From assembly GCF_026914265.1 (NCBI RefSeq), contig NC_069131.1, positions 3,135,501 through 3,199,500 on the forward strand: a stretch of DNA of 64,000 nt. The letters are read 5' to 3'. This DNA comes from Mya arenaria (Eukaryota; Mollusca; Bivalvia; Myida; Myidae). The notes under the pieces were generated by a model that searched no databases, was not told the origin of the DNA, and saw only the letters and a program-made list of their open reading frames with translations. The translations under genes were made by a program, and so were the position numbers. This document shows positions 23,365 to 36,014 of the stretch, piece by piece (position 1 is the first letter of the stretch; each line of letters opens with the position of its first letter).

Positions 23365-24704
23365 TTACAATGAAAGTTTCTGAGGCATTTTGACATTCCG
23401 ACCCGATCTCGTTGTATAATAAACCCTATCATCAGATGTCTGACAATGGCTATCTGAAATGGTCTGTGCTTGTGAGTTGACAGGTATTTCAACTGAAGGG
23501 GAATTAAATGTTTCCTTTGTTACTTGTGGCTGTACTGTATTACCTAGAGAAGATGACTTTTCTGTAGCAGGACAAGGTATTGGGCTAGGATTTAGATCAG
23601 AGGTGGATGGATTTGACTGATAAGATTGACCATTGGTGGGAAAAGGTTTCTCATTAGTTTTTAAAAGATGTTGCCTGTTTCTTCTGTATAATCCTTCGTT
23701 CTCTGTTTTGACAACATATGACCTATTGTTAACCCTTTTTTCTAATACAGCAGGTAACCAACGTTTTCCTTGCCTTACCCTTACACTTTCACCTATTTCA
23801 AGAGATCTGAGTGGCTTAGCAGACTGGTCATGATAAAACTTTGACTTTTGTTTGGAAATATGCATTTTGTCTTTAACAGTCTGCATATCATGTACTCGTG
23901 GCTTAAGCTGTTTGCAGATCGTAAAACTTCTGGGATGCCGTGACGGCTGAAGTAACCTTTCAATTTATCAATCACTGTGACTGACCTTGAGTTTGGGAGC
24001 ATGCTAACCTCAAAATATCTGCTGTATGCATCTACCAGCAAGACATAATCAGAATTGTTCCAGTGGAACAGATCTGTGGCACAGATTTGCCATGGTCTAT
24101 CGGGCACTTTGCTAGGTTGCAGGGGTTCCTTTTGATTTGAACACCTGTGTTCTAGGCAAATTGGGCAATTTAGCACTAGTGATTTTATCTCTGAAGACAT
24201 ATTTGGCCAAAACAGAACCTCGCGTGCGCGTTGTGTGCATTTCTCTACACCAAAGTGACCTTCATGAATCTTTTCCAACATTAAGGGTCTGATTTCCTTG
24301 GGAATAAGGATTTTGTTTCCTTTCAGTATAATGCCATCAACTACTGACAATTCATCCCTAAAGTTCCAAAATTCAAGAAGCGTGCTGGGGCATTGTGGTC
24401 TGTCATTTGACCATCCTTCAAGAATAACCTTTGCAAGTAATTGCATTTGAGAATCTGACTCTGTGGCAGTCCTTATCAGCTCCATTTTCTGATCACTTAC
24501 AGGTAAATTTGACATGACAGCGTGTACATGCACGTCTAAACCTTCTGCAATTTCTGGGTATGTGTCAGGTAAATATTTGCGAGACAGCGTGTCTGCTAGA
24601 GGAATTTGTTTACCTGGGACAAATATCAATTCTACATCGTATTTCTGCAACTGTAACAGCAAACGTTGCAAACGTGGGGTGCACAATGCAAGCCTTTTTT
24701 CCAA
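23365..24704 (-). pseudogene. Unit 5 integrase remnant
   Basis: Broken frames 24704-23793 and 23886-23365, same lesions as unit 1. Confidence 0.9.
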
Positions 24705-27247
24705 ATTGCCAACAGTGGTTTATGATCGCTCTGACATTTGATTCGTTTACCATATACGTACTGGTGAAACCTTTTGCAACCAAAGAAAATGGCATATAGC
24801 TCTTTCGTTATCTGAGCATAGTTAACCTCTGTTTTAGTGAGAGATTTCGAAGCAAAACTGACTGGTTTCTCATCTTGCATGAGAACTGCAGCAAGGCCAT
24901 ATTTGGAAGCATCAACCTGTAGAGTTATTTCCTTTTTGGGGTCAAAGTAAGCTAATACAGGACCTGGACTCTGAGTTATGACATTTTTGACTTTCTGAAA
25001 TGCTTCCTGTTGGGGCATATCCCATACAAATTCTACATCCTTAGAAAGTAGTTGCCTTAAGGGCAGTGTGATTTCAGAGAGTTTGGGTGCAAACCTTTGA
25101 AGGTATGTGACCATTCCCAAAACAGTTTGTAGTTCTGATTTTGAATTTGGTGGTGGCATGTCCTGTATGGCCTTGACTTTTGCAGGATCCATTTTTAGTC
25201 CCTCAGAGCTGAGAATGTGACCAAAGAAGGGGATTTCGCTCTTGCCTATATCGGTCTTATCTGCATTAAGTTTTATACCCATTTCACGACATCTCGTCAT
25301 GAGCATGTCAAAATTGCGGTCGTGATCTGCATGATCCTTACCAAAAACGACAATATCGTCAACTATTGTCCTAACACCTGGCAAATTTTCAAGACAATGG
25401 TCCATTTTTTCTTGGAACAAATCATTTGCGTTATTCAGGCCAAATGGTAACCGCAAGAAACGATACCTGCCAAAGGGGCTGTTGAATGTTGTCAGGTATG
25501 AAGCCTTTTCTGTGAGCTTAATTGACCAATAACCACTGCGAGCATCAAGCTTTGAGAAAATGGTTGCATTTGACAACTCTGGCAATATGTCATCAAGCGT
25601 CTTGTTTGGATAGTGTGGTCCTTTGATTGCGTCATTGAGGTCTTTTGGATCTAAGCATATCCTTAAAGAACCGTTTGCTTTTTCTACAGTGACCAAACTG
25701 TTTACCCAGTCTGTAGGTTCAGTGACTTTGCAAGTGACATTTAGATGTTCCATGCGATCAAGTTCTACCTTGAGTTTGTCTTTAATTGCGACAGGGACTT
25801 TGCGAGGTGGGTGAACTACAGGTAAGACGTTTTCATGCAAGTGAATTTCACATTCACCTGGCAACTGACCAATACCTTCGAAAACGTCTGCGTATTTCGA
25901 GAGGACTTTATCCTTTGTGAGAGGTGTGTGATTTACATTATCTTTGCTTGGGGTACTAGAATTCATTGCAAGTACAAGATTTATCAGATTCATTCTCAAA
26001 CATGTCTGTAAGCCTAATATGGGGCTTGAACCTGATTTAACTATGTAAAACTCTTCATTGTAAGTTTGACCATTGTACTTACAAGGTATGGTTATGTAAC
26101 CTTCCACGCATAGTGGTTTGCCATCATAAGCAGTGAGGCGTTTCTGAGCTTGTCGTAATGGACCCTTTAAGCTTAGTTTCAAGTACAGTGACTTTGGGAG
26201 GACATTAACTTGCGCACCTGTGTCAATTTTCATGTCTATTATGGATGTGCCTACTTTTACTTTGGCAAATGCTTGGTTTGACAATGAGTCATGTTCAATG
26301 CTATTTACAAAGAAATCATTCTGAGAGTAACAATCGAGATCAGATCTTATATCAAAATTGTTTACCTCATTGACCTTCTTGCTGTCATTGTCCTTCTTGC
26401 GACACATTTTTGCGAAGTGGTTCAGTCTATTGCAGTAAAGACACACTTTTCCCTTGGCAGGGCAGTAGTCTTTCCTTTGGTGTTTGTTACCACAATTGTC
26501 ACATATTTGAATGTTAGTCCTTGCACTTTGTCCATATTTGGAACTCCGGGCTTCACTATGTCCATATTTGGAGTTCTGGGCTTCAGGCTGTCTGTGGAAC
26601 GTCTCCCTCTGTGGCGGCTTGGTCCTGCCTGGTTTCCGACTCCCGACTGCATTTACAAATTGTCCATTTGCAGTGATATCCTTCACTTGGGACTGGCTGA
26701 GCTCATGGGTGCGAGCTAGGTCTATACACTTTGTCAGTGTGAGCTCTGATCCTTCATTGATTAGCTTTTCACGGATTTTGTTTGATTTAATCCCAAACAC
26801 AATGTGATCTCGGATCATCTCGTCTTGAATCCCGACTGGGTAACCACAGTCCTTTATAAGAATTTTCAGCTGCGTGACGAACGACTCGAATGGTTCTCCA
26901 TCTTCCTGTGCGCGTGACTTAAACTTGTAACGGCTGAAGATGTGATTTGACTTCGGGGCACAGTAGCTCTCAAATCCGTCATAGTAATTCTTAAGTGTCT
27001 TGTTGTCATCGTCACTTAAGTTCCATGTGGAGAAAATTTGTCTTCCTTTTTCTCCAACCCATAGCATTAAGTAATTGCACTGGGCTTCCTCAGATTTTTT
27101 GTTTAGAGGTCCTCCAAACATAAAGTTTGCGTGCTCCTTGAACTTTCTAAAAGCACTTGGCAAGTCCTTTGACTCCCAATCCATTCTAGGATTGTTTTGT
27201 GAATCCATCTTCTTAAAATGGCATAAAACACAAAGACGATTGTCCAC
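24632..27247 (-). CDS. Unit 5 gag-PR-RT-RNase H polyprotein
   Basis: Protein identical to unit 1. Flanked by complete LTRs 5 and 6. Confidence 0.93.
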   Translation of the reverse strand: MDNRLCVLCHFKKMDSQNNPRMDWESKDLPSAFRKFKEHANFMFGGPLNKKSEEAQCNYLMLWVGEKGRQIFSTWNLSDDDNKTLKNYYDGFESYCAPKSNHIFSRYKFKSRAQEDGEPFESFVTQLKILIKDCGYPVGIQDEMIRDHIVFGIKSNKIREKLINEGSELTLTKCIDLARTHELSQSQVKDITANGQFVNAVGSRKPGRTKPPQRETFHRQPEAQNSKYGHSEARSSKYGQSARTNIQICDNCGNKHQRKDYCPAKGKVCLYCNRLNHFAKMCRKKDNDSKKVNEVNNFDIRSDLDCYSQNDFFVNSIEHDSLSNQAFAKVKVGTSIIDMKIDTGAQVNVLPKSLYLKLSLKGPLRQAQKRLTAYDGKPLCVEGYITIPCKYNGQTYNEEFYIVKSGSSPILGLQTCLRMNLINLVLAMNSSTPSKDNVNHTPLTKDKVLSKYADVFEGIGQLPGECEIHLHENVLPVVHPPRKVPVAIKDKLKVELDRMEHLNVTCKVTEPTDWVNSLVTVEKANGSLRICLDPKDLNDAIKGPHYPNKTLDDILPELSNATIFSKLDARSGYWSIKLTEKASYLTTFNSPFGRYRFLRLPFGLNNANDLFQEKMDHCLENLPGVRTIVDDIVVFGKDHADHDRNFDMLMTRCREMGIKLNADKTDIGKSEIPFFGHILSSEGLKMDPAKVKAIQDMPPPNSKSELQTVLGMVTYLQRFAPKLSEITLPLRQLLSKDVEFVWDMPQQEAFQKVKNVITQSPGPVLAYFDPKKEITLQVDASKYGLAAVLMQDEKPVSFASKSLTKTEVNYAQITKELYAIFFGCKRFHQYVYGKRIKCQSDHKPLLAIWKKGLHCAPHVCNVCCYSCRNTM

Positions 27248-27308
27248 AGAATGTAGTGAACTTCGTTAATCCGAATTATACGTCATTGTCACTTTTCTTC
27301 TGACACCA

Positions 27309-27528
27309 TGTTTTGTATGTTGGCTGGTTTAGGTAAACAACTAACTCCAGTTAGAAGACAACATTTTATTAGTTCTTAACAGCATGGATGCTACAAGCAG
27401 AGTGAATACATGTATGAATGGTCAAGTGTATTCTGAGCAGAGAGACTGCTATTGGCTAGTGGGCGATACACCTTTACTACAGTGGGTTGGGCTTATCAGT
27501 AATTGGCAGCTAGTCCAATTATGTAACA
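27309..27528 (-). repeat. LTR 6 (shared by units 5 and 6)
   Basis: Same 220 bp sequence as LTR 2. Confidence 0.93.
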
Positions 27529-27787
27529 TCTCTCTTTCTTTGAAGTAGGGTTCTCACAGTCAGTACTGGAGTTCACAGCTTGTAGTAATTTGCTAAGTTC
27601 CTATGTCAATAAATGCACAGCTTGACTTATCCGTTTTATGACTGCATAGTTTATATTACATGTCTTGTGGTTTTCTGCTAATGTAAGAACACTCTCTATT
27701 ATATCTAAAATCTAACAAGAATTAAACATATAAACATGAAAAAGTAGTTCCTGAAAACATTATTTACATAGTCAATACAGCATGTAT

Positions 27788-29127
27788 TTACAATGAAAGT
27801 TTCTGAGGCATTTTGACATTCCGACCCGATCTCGTTGTATAATAAACCCTATCATCAGATGTCTGACAATGGCTATCTGAAATGGTCTGTGCTTGTGAGT
27901 TGACAGGTATTTCAACTGAAGGGGAATTAAATGTTTCCTTTGTTACTTGTGGCTGTACTGTATTACCTAGAGAAGATGACTTTTCTGTAGCAGGACAAGG
28001 TATTGGGCTAGGATTTAGATCAGAGGTGGATGGATTTGACTGATAAGATTGACCATTGGTGGGAAAAGGTTTCTCATTAGTTTTTAAAAGATGTTGCCTG
28101 TTTCTTCTGTATAATCCTTCGTTCTCTGTTTTGACAACATATGACCTATTGTTAACCCTTTTTTCTAATACAGCAGGTAACCAACGTTTTCCTTGCCTTA
28201 CCCTTACACTTTCACCTATTTCAAGAGATCTGAGTGGCTTAGCAGACTGGTCATGATAAAACTTTGACTTTTGTTTGGAAATATGCATTTTGTCTTTAAC
28301 AGTCTGCATATCATGTACTCGTGGCTTAAGCTGTTTGCAGATCGTAAAACTTCTGGGATGCCGTGACGGCTGAAGTAACCTTTCAATTTATCAATCACTG
28401 TGACTGACCTTGAGTTTGGGAGCATGCTAACCTCAAAATATCTGCTGTATGCATCTACCAGCAAGACATAATCAGAATTGTTCCAGTGGAACAGATCTGT
28501 GGCACAGATTTGCCATGGTCTATCGGGCACTTTGCTAGGTTGCAGGGGTTCCTTTTGATTTGAACACCTGTGTTCTAGGCAAATTGGGCAATTTAGCACT
28601 AGTGATTTTATCTCTGAAGACATATTTGGCCAAAACAGAACCTCGCGTGCGCGTTGTGTGCATTTCTCTACACCAAAGTGACCTTCATGAATCTTTTCCA
28701 ACATTAAGGGTCTGATTTCCTTGGGAATAAGGATTTTGTTTCCTTTCAGTATAATGCCATCAACTACTGACAATTCATCCCTAAAGTTCCAAAATTCAAG
28801 AAGCGTGCTGGGGCATTGTGGTCTGTCATTTGACCATCCTTCAAGAATAACCTTTGCAAGTAATTGCATTTGAGAATCTGACTCTGTGGCAGTCCTTATC
28901 AGCTCCATTTTCTGATCACTTACAGGTAAATTTGACATGACAGCGTGTACATGCACGTCTAAACCTTCTGCAATTTCTGGGTATGTGTCAGGTAAATATT
29001 TGCGAGACAGCGTGTCTGCTAGAGGAATTTGTTTACCTGGGACAAATATCAATTCTACATCGTATTTCTGCAACTGTAACAGCAAACGTTGCAAACGTGG
29101 GGTGCACAATGCAAGCCTTTTTTCCAA
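27788..29127 (-). pseudogene. Unit 6 integrase remnant
   Basis: Broken frames 29127-28216 and 28309-27788, same lesions as unit 1. Confidence 0.9.
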
Positions 29128-31670
29128 ATTGCCAACAGTGGTTTATGATCGCTCTGACATTTGATTCGTTTACCATATACGTACTGGTGAAACCTTTTGC
29201 AACCAAAGAAAATGGCATATAGCTCTTTCGTTATCTGAGCATAGTTAACCTCTGTTTTAGTGAGAGATTTCGAAGCAAAACTGACTGGTTTCTCATCTTG
29301 CATGAGAACTGCAGCAAGGCCATATTTGGAAGCATCAACCTGTAGAGTTATTTCCTTTTTGGGGTCAAAGTAAGCTAATACAGGACCTGGACTCTGAGTT
29401 ATGACATTTTTGACTTTCTGAAATGCTTCCTGTTGGGGCATATCCCATACAAATTCTACATCCTTAGAAAGTAGTTGCCTTAAGGGCAGTGTGATTTCAG
29501 AGAGTTTGGGTGCAAACCTTTGAAGGTATGTGACCATTCCCAAAACAGTTTGTAGTTCTGATTTTGAATTTGGTGGTGGCATGTCCTGTATGGCCTTGAC
29601 TTTTGCAGGATCCATTTTTAGTCCCTCAGAGCTGAGAATGTGACCAAAGAAGGGGATTTCGCTCTTGCCTATATCGGTCTTATCTGCATTAAGTTTTATA
29701 CCCATTTCACGACATCTCGTCATGAGCATGTCAAAATTGCGGTCGTGATCTGCATGATCCTTACCAAAAACGACAATATCGTCAACTATTGTCCTAACAC
29801 CTGGCAAATTTTCAAGACAATGGTCCATTTTTTCTTGGAACAAATCATTTGCGTTATTCAGGCCAAATGGTAACCGCAAGAAACGATACCTGCCAAAGGG
29901 GCTGTTGAATGTTGTCAGGTATGAAGCCTTTTCTGTGAGCTTAATTGACCAATAACCACTGCGAGCATCAAGCTTTGAGAAAATGGTTGCATTTGACAAC
30001 TCTGGCAATATGTCATCAAGCGTCTTGTTTGGATAGTGTGGTCCTTTGATTGCGTCATTGAGGTCTTTTGGATCTAAGCATATCCTTAAAGAACCGTTTG
30101 CTTTTTCTACAGTGACCAAACTGTTTACCCAGTCTGTAGGTTCAGTGACTTTGCAAGTGACATTTAGATGTTCCATGCGATCAAGTTCTACCTTGAGTTT
30201 GTCTTTAATTGCGACAGGGACTTTGCGAGGTGGGTGAACTACAGGTAAGACGTTTTCATGCAAGTGAATTTCACATTCACCTGGCAACTGACCAATACCT
30301 TCGAAAACGTCTGCGTATTTCGAGAGGACTTTATCCTTTGTGAGAGGTGTGTGATTTACATTATCTTTGCTTGGGGTACTAGAATTCATTGCAAGTACAA
30401 GATTTATCAGATTCATTCTCAAACATGTCTGTAAGCCTAATATGGGGCTTGAACCTGATTTAACTATGTAAAACTCTTCATTGTAAGTTTGACCATTGTA
30501 CTTACAAGGTATGGTTATGTAACCTTCCACGCATAGTGGTTTGCCATCATAAGCAGTGAGGCGTTTCTGAGCTTGTCGTAATGGACCCTTTAAGCTTAGT
30601 TTCAAGTACAGTGACTTTGGGAGGACATTAACTTGCGCACCTGTGTCAATTTTCATGTCTATTATGGATGTGCCTACTTTTACTTTGGCAAATGCTTGGT
30701 TTGACAATGAGTCATGTTCAATGCTATTTACAAAGAAATCATTCTGAGAGTAACAATCGAGATCAGATCTTATATCAAAATTGTTTACCTCATTGACCTT
30801 CTTGCTGTCATTGTCCTTCTTGCGACACATTTTTGCGAAGTGGTTCAGTCTATTGCAGTAAAGACACACTTTTCCCTTGGCAGGGCAGTAGTCTTTCCTT
30901 TGGTGTTTGTTACCACAATTGTCACATATTTGAATGTTAGTCCTTGCACTTTGTCCATATTTGGAACTCCGGGCTTCACTATGTCCATATTTGGAGTTCT
31001 GGGCTTCAGGCTGTCTGTGGAACGTCTCCCTCTGTGGCGGCTTGGTCCTGCCTGGTTTCCGACTCCCGACTGCATTTACAAATTGTCCATTTGCAGTGAT
31101 ATCCTTCACTTGGGACTGGCTGAGCTCATGGGTGCGAGCTAGGTCTATACACTTTGTCAGTGTGAGCTCTGATCCTTCATTGATTAGCTTTTCACGGATT
31201 TTGTTTGATTTAATCCCAAACACAATGTGATCTCGGATCATCTCGTCTTGAATCCCGACTGGGTAACCACAGTCCTTTATAAGAATTTTCAGCTGCGTGA
31301 CGAACGACTCGAATGGTTCTCCATCTTCCTGTGCGCGTGACTTAAACTTGTAACGGCTGAAGATGTGATTTGACTTCGGGGCACAGTAGCTCTCAAATCC
31401 GTCATAGTAATTCTTAAGTGTCTTGTTGTCATCGTCACTTAAGTTCCATGTGGAGAAAATTTGTCTTCCTTTTTCTCCAACCCATAGCATTAAGTAATTG
31501 CACTGGGCTTCCTCAGATTTTTTGTTTAGAGGTCCTCCAAACATAAAGTTTGCGTGCTCCTTGAACTTTCTAAAAGCACTTGGCAAGTCCTTTGACTCCC
31601 AATCCATTCTAGGATTGTTTTGTGAATCCATCTTCTTAAAATGGCATAAAACACAAAGACGATTGTCCAC
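29055..31670 (-). CDS. Unit 6 gag-PR-RT-RNase H polyprotein
   Basis: Protein identical to unit 1. Flanked by complete LTRs 6 and 7. This is the last unit with an intact gag start and primer-binding site. Confidence 0.93.
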   Translation of the reverse strand: MDNRLCVLCHFKKMDSQNNPRMDWESKDLPSAFRKFKEHANFMFGGPLNKKSEEAQCNYLMLWVGEKGRQIFSTWNLSDDDNKTLKNYYDGFESYCAPKSNHIFSRYKFKSRAQEDGEPFESFVTQLKILIKDCGYPVGIQDEMIRDHIVFGIKSNKIREKLINEGSELTLTKCIDLARTHELSQSQVKDITANGQFVNAVGSRKPGRTKPPQRETFHRQPEAQNSKYGHSEARSSKYGQSARTNIQICDNCGNKHQRKDYCPAKGKVCLYCNRLNHFAKMCRKKDNDSKKVNEVNNFDIRSDLDCYSQNDFFVNSIEHDSLSNQAFAKVKVGTSIIDMKIDTGAQVNVLPKSLYLKLSLKGPLRQAQKRLTAYDGKPLCVEGYITIPCKYNGQTYNEEFYIVKSGSSPILGLQTCLRMNLINLVLAMNSSTPSKDNVNHTPLTKDKVLSKYADVFEGIGQLPGECEIHLHENVLPVVHPPRKVPVAIKDKLKVELDRMEHLNVTCKVTEPTDWVNSLVTVEKANGSLRICLDPKDLNDAIKGPHYPNKTLDDILPELSNATIFSKLDARSGYWSIKLTEKASYLTTFNSPFGRYRFLRLPFGLNNANDLFQEKMDHCLENLPGVRTIVDDIVVFGKDHADHDRNFDMLMTRCREMGIKLNADKTDIGKSEIPFFGHILSSEGLKMDPAKVKAIQDMPPPNSKSELQTVLGMVTYLQRFAPKLSEITLPLRQLLSKDVEFVWDMPQQEAFQKVKNVITQSPGPVLAYFDPKKEITLQVDASKYGLAAVLMQDEKPVSFASKSLTKTEVNYAQITKELYAIFFGCKRFHQYVYGKRIKCQSDHKPLLAIWKKGLHCAPHVCNVCCYSCRNTM

Positions 31671-31731
31671 AGAATGTAGTGAACTTCGTTAATCCGAATT
31701 ATACGTCATTGTCACTTTTCTTCTGACACCA

Positions 31732-31951
31732 TGTTTTGTATGTTGGCTGGTTTAGGTAAACAACTAACTCCAGTTAGAAGACAACATTTTATTAGTTCTT
31801 AACAGCATGGATGCTACAAGCAGAGTGAATACATGTATGAATGGTCAAGTGTATTCTGAGCAGAGAGACTGCTATTGGCTAGTGGGCGATACACCTTTAC
31901 TACAGTGGGTTGGGCTTATCAGTAATTGGCAGCTAGTCCAATTATGTAACA
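31732..31951 (-). repeat. LTR 7 (shared by units 6 and 7)
   Basis: Same 220 bp sequence as LTR 2. It is the last complete LTR of the array. Confidence 0.93.
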
Positions 31952-32210
31952 TCTCTCTTTCTTTGAAGTAGGGTTCTCACAGTCAGTACTGGAGTTCACA
32001 GCTTGTAGTAATTTGCTAAGTTCCTATGTCAATAAATGCACAGCTTGACTTATCCGTTTTATGACTGCATAGTTTATATTACATGTCTTGTGGTTTTCTG
32101 CTAATGTAAGAACACTCTCTATTATATCTAAAATCTAACAAGAATTAAACATATAAACATGAAAAAGTAGTTCCTGAAAACATTATTTACATAGTCAATA
32201 CAGCATGTAT

Positions 32211-33550
32211 TTACAATGAAAGTTTCTGAGGCATTTTGACATTCCGACCCGATCTCGTTGTATAATAAACCCTATCATCAGATGTCTGACAATGGCTATC
32301 TGAAATGGTCTGTGCTTGTGAGTTGACAGGTATTTCAACTGAAGGGGAATTAAATGTTTCCTTTGTTACTTGTGGCTGTACTGTATTACCTAGAGAAGAT
32401 GACTTTTCTGTAGCAGGACAAGGTATTGGGCTAGGATTTAGATCAGAGGTGGATGGATTTGACTGATAAGATTGACCATTGGTGGGAAAAGGTTTCTCAT
32501 TAGTTTTTAAAAGATGTTGCCTGTTTCTTCTGTATAATCCTTCGTTCTCTGTTTTGACAACATATGACCTATTGTTAACCCTTTTTTCTAATACAGCAGG
32601 TAACCAACGTTTTCCTTGCCTTACCCTTACACTTTCACCTATTTCAAGAGATCTGAGTGGCTTAGCAGACTGGTCATGATAAAACTTTGACTTTTGTTTG
32701 GAAATATGCATTTTGTCTTTAACAGTCTGCATATCATGTACTCGTGGCTTAAGCTGTTTGCAGATCGTAAAACTTCTGGGATGCCGTGACGGCTGAAGTA
32801 ACCTTTCAATTTATCAATCACTGTGACTGACCTTGAGTTTGGGAGCATGCTAACCTCAAAATATCTGCTGTATGCATCTACCAGCAAGACATAATCAGAA
32901 TTGTTCCAGTGGAACAGATCTGTGGCACAGATTTGCCATGGTCTATCGGGCACTTTGCTAGGTTGCAGGGGTTCCTTTTGATTTGAACACCTGTGTTCTA
33001 GGCAAATTGGGCAATTTAGCACTAGTGATTTTATCTCTGAAGACATATTTGGCCAAAACAGAACCTCGCGTGCGCGTTGTGTGCATTTCTCTACACCAAA
33101 GTGACCTTCATGAATCTTTTCCAACATTAAGGGTCTGATTTCCTTGGGAATAAGGATTTTGTTTCCTTTCAGTATAATGCCATCAACTACTGACAATTCA
33201 TCCCTAAAGTTCCAAAATTCAAGAAGCGTGCTGGGGCATTGTGGTCTGTCATTTGACCATCCTTCAAGAATAACCTTTGCAAGTAATTGCATTTGAGAAT
33301 CTGACTCTGTGGCAGTCCTTATCAGCTCCATTTTCTGATCACTTACAGGTAAATTTGACATGACAGCGTGTACATGCACGTCTAAACCTTCTGCAATTTC
33401 TGGGTATGTGTCAGGTAAATATTTGCGAGACAGCGTGTCTGCTAGAGGAATTTGTTTACCTGGGACAAATATCAATTCTACATCGTATTTCTGCAACTGT
33501 AACAGCAAACGTTGCAAACGTGGGGTGCACAATGCAAGCCTTTTTTCCAA
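32211..33550 (-). pseudogene. Unit 7 integrase remnant
   Basis: Broken frames 33550-32639 and 32732-32211, carrying the shared lesions. This part of unit 7 is otherwise identical to units 1-6. Confidence 0.9.
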
Positions 33551-34431
33551 ATTGCCAACAGTGGTTTATGATCGCTCTGACATTTGATTCGTTTACCATA
33601 TACGTACTGGTGAAACCTTTTGCAACCAAAGAAAATGGCATATAGCTCTTTCGTTATCTGAGCATAGTTAACCTCTGTTTTAGTGAGAGATTTCGAAGCA
33701 AAACTGACTGGTTTCTCATCTTGCATGAGAACTGCAGCAAGGCCATATTTGGAAGCATCAACCTGTAGAGTTATTTCCTTTTTGGGGTCAAAGTAAGCTA
33801 ATACAGGACCTGGACTCTGAGTTATGACATTTTTGACTTTCTGAAATGCTTCCTGTTGGGGCATATCCCATACAAATTCTACATCCTTAGAAAGTAGTTG
33901 CCTTAAGGGCAGTGTGATTTCAGAGAGTTTGGGTGCAAACCTTTGAAGGTATGTGACCATTCCCAAAACAGTTTGTAGTTCTGATTTTGAATTTGGTGGT
34001 GGCATGTCCTGTATGGCCTTGACTTTTGCAGGATCCATTTTTAGTCCCTCAGAGCTGAGAATGTGACCAAAGAAGGGGATTTCGCTCTTGCCTATATCGG
34101 TCTTATCTGCATTAAGTTTTATACCCATTTCACGACATCTCGTCATGAGCATGTCAAAATTGCGGTCGTGATCTGCATGATCCTTACCAAAAACGACAAT
34201 ATCGTCAACTATTGTCCTAACACCTGGCAAATTTTCAAGACAATGGTCCATTTTTTCTTGGAACAAATCATTTGCGTTATTCAGGCCAAATGGTAACCGC
34301 AAGAAACGATACCTGCCAAAGGGGCTGTTGAATGTTGTCAGGTATGAAGCCTTTTCTGTGAGCTTAATTGACCAATAACCACTGCGAGCATCAAGCTTTG
34401 AGAAAATGGTTGCATTTGACAACTCTGGCAA
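33478..34431 (-). pseudogene. Unit 7 RT-RNase H fragment downstream of the 4 bp deletion
   Basis: Continuation of unit 7 Pol in the shifted frame: the RT palm with VDD and RNase H, matching residues 556-871 of unit 1 (first residue changed to a start Met). It is separated from its Gag half by the deletion, so it has no natural start. Confidence 0.88.
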
Positions 34432-34508
34432 TATGTCATCAAGCGTCTTGTTTGGATAGTGTGGTCCTTTGATTGCGTCATTGAGGTCTTTTGGATCTAA
34501 GCATATCC

Positions 34509-36014
34509 TTAAAGAACCGCTTTTTCTACAGTGACCAAACTGTTTACCCAGTCTGTAGGTTCAGTGACTTTGCAAGTGACATTTAGATGTTCCATGCGAT
34601 CAAGTTCTACCTTGAGTTTGTCTTTAATTGCGACAGGGACTTTGCGAGGTGGGTGAACTACAGGTAAGACGTTTTCATGCAAGTGAATTTCACATTCACC
34701 TGGCAACTGACCAATACCTTCGAAAACGTCTGCGTATTTCGAGAGGACTTTATCCTTTGTGAGAGGTGTGTGATTTACATTATCTTTGCTTGGGGTACTA
34801 GAATTCATTGCAAGTACAAGATTTATCAGATTCATTCTCAAACATGTCTGTAAGCCTAATATGGGGCTTGAACCTGATTTAACTATGTAAAACTCTTCAT
34901 TGTAAGTTTGACCATTGTACTTACAAGGTATGGTTATGTAACCTTCCACGCATAGTGGTTTGCCATCATAAGCAGTGAGGCGTTTCTGAGCTTGTCGTAA
35001 TGGACCCTTTAAGCTTAGTTTCAAGTACAGTGACTTTGGGAGGACATTAACTTGCGCACCTGTGTCAATTTTCATGTCTATTATGGATGTGCCTACTTTT
35101 ACTTTGGCAAATGCTTGGTTTGACAATGAGTCATGTTCAATGCTATTTACAAAGAAATCATTCTGAGAGTAACAATCGAGATCAGATCTTATATCAAAAT
35201 TGTTTACCTCATTGACCTTCTTGCTGTCATTGTCCTTCTTGCGACACATTTTTGCGAAGTGGTTCAGTCTATTGCAGTAAAGACACACTTTTCCCTTGGC
35301 AGGGCAGTAGTCTTTCCTTTGGTGTTTGTTACCACAATTGTCACATATTTGAATGTTAGTCCTTGCACTTTGTCCATATTTGGAACTCCGGGCTTCACTA
35401 TGTCCATATTTGGAGTTCTGGGCTTCAGGCTGTCTGTGGAACGTCTCCCTCTGTGGCGGCTTGGTCCTGCCTGGTTTCCGACTCCCGACTGCATTTACAA
35501 ATTGTCCATTTGCAGTGATATCCTTCACTTGGGACTGGCTGAGCTCATGGGTGCGAGCTAGGTCTATACACTTTGTCAGTGTGAGCTCTGATCCTTCATT
35601 GATTAGCTTTTCACGGATTTTGTTTGATTTAATCCCAAACACAATGTGATCTCGGATCATCTCGTCTTGAATCCCGACTGGGTAACCACAGTCCTTTATA
35701 AGAATTTTCAGCTGCGTGACGAACGACTCGAATGGTTCTCCATCTTCCTGTGCGCGTGACTTAAACTTGTAACGGCTGAAGATGTGATTTGACTTCGGGG
35801 CACAGTAGCTCTCAAATCCGTCATAGTAATTCTTAAGTGTCTTGTTGTCATCGTCACTTAAGTTCCATGTGGAGAAAATTTGTCTTCCTTTTTCTCCAAC
35901 CCATAGCATTAAGTAATTGCACTGGGCTTCCTCAGATTTTTTGTTTAGAGGTCCTCCAAACATAAAGTTTGTATTCTGAGCAGAGAGACTGCTATTGGCT
36001 AGTGGGCGATACAC
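34509..36014 (-). pseudogene. Unit 7 gag-protease-partial RT, 5'-truncated and fused to LTR sequence
   Basis: This 501-residue frame starts inside truncated LTR 8. Its first 15 or so residues are LTR-encoded and then join Gag in frame at NFMFGG, so the native Gag start (about the first 40 residues) is gone. Zinc knuckles and the DTG protease motif are unchanged. It ends two codons after VTVEKA because four bases present in units 1-6 are missing at about 34519-34520, which shifts the frame just before the RT core. Whether the chimeric start is ever translated is unknown. Confidence 0.88.
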
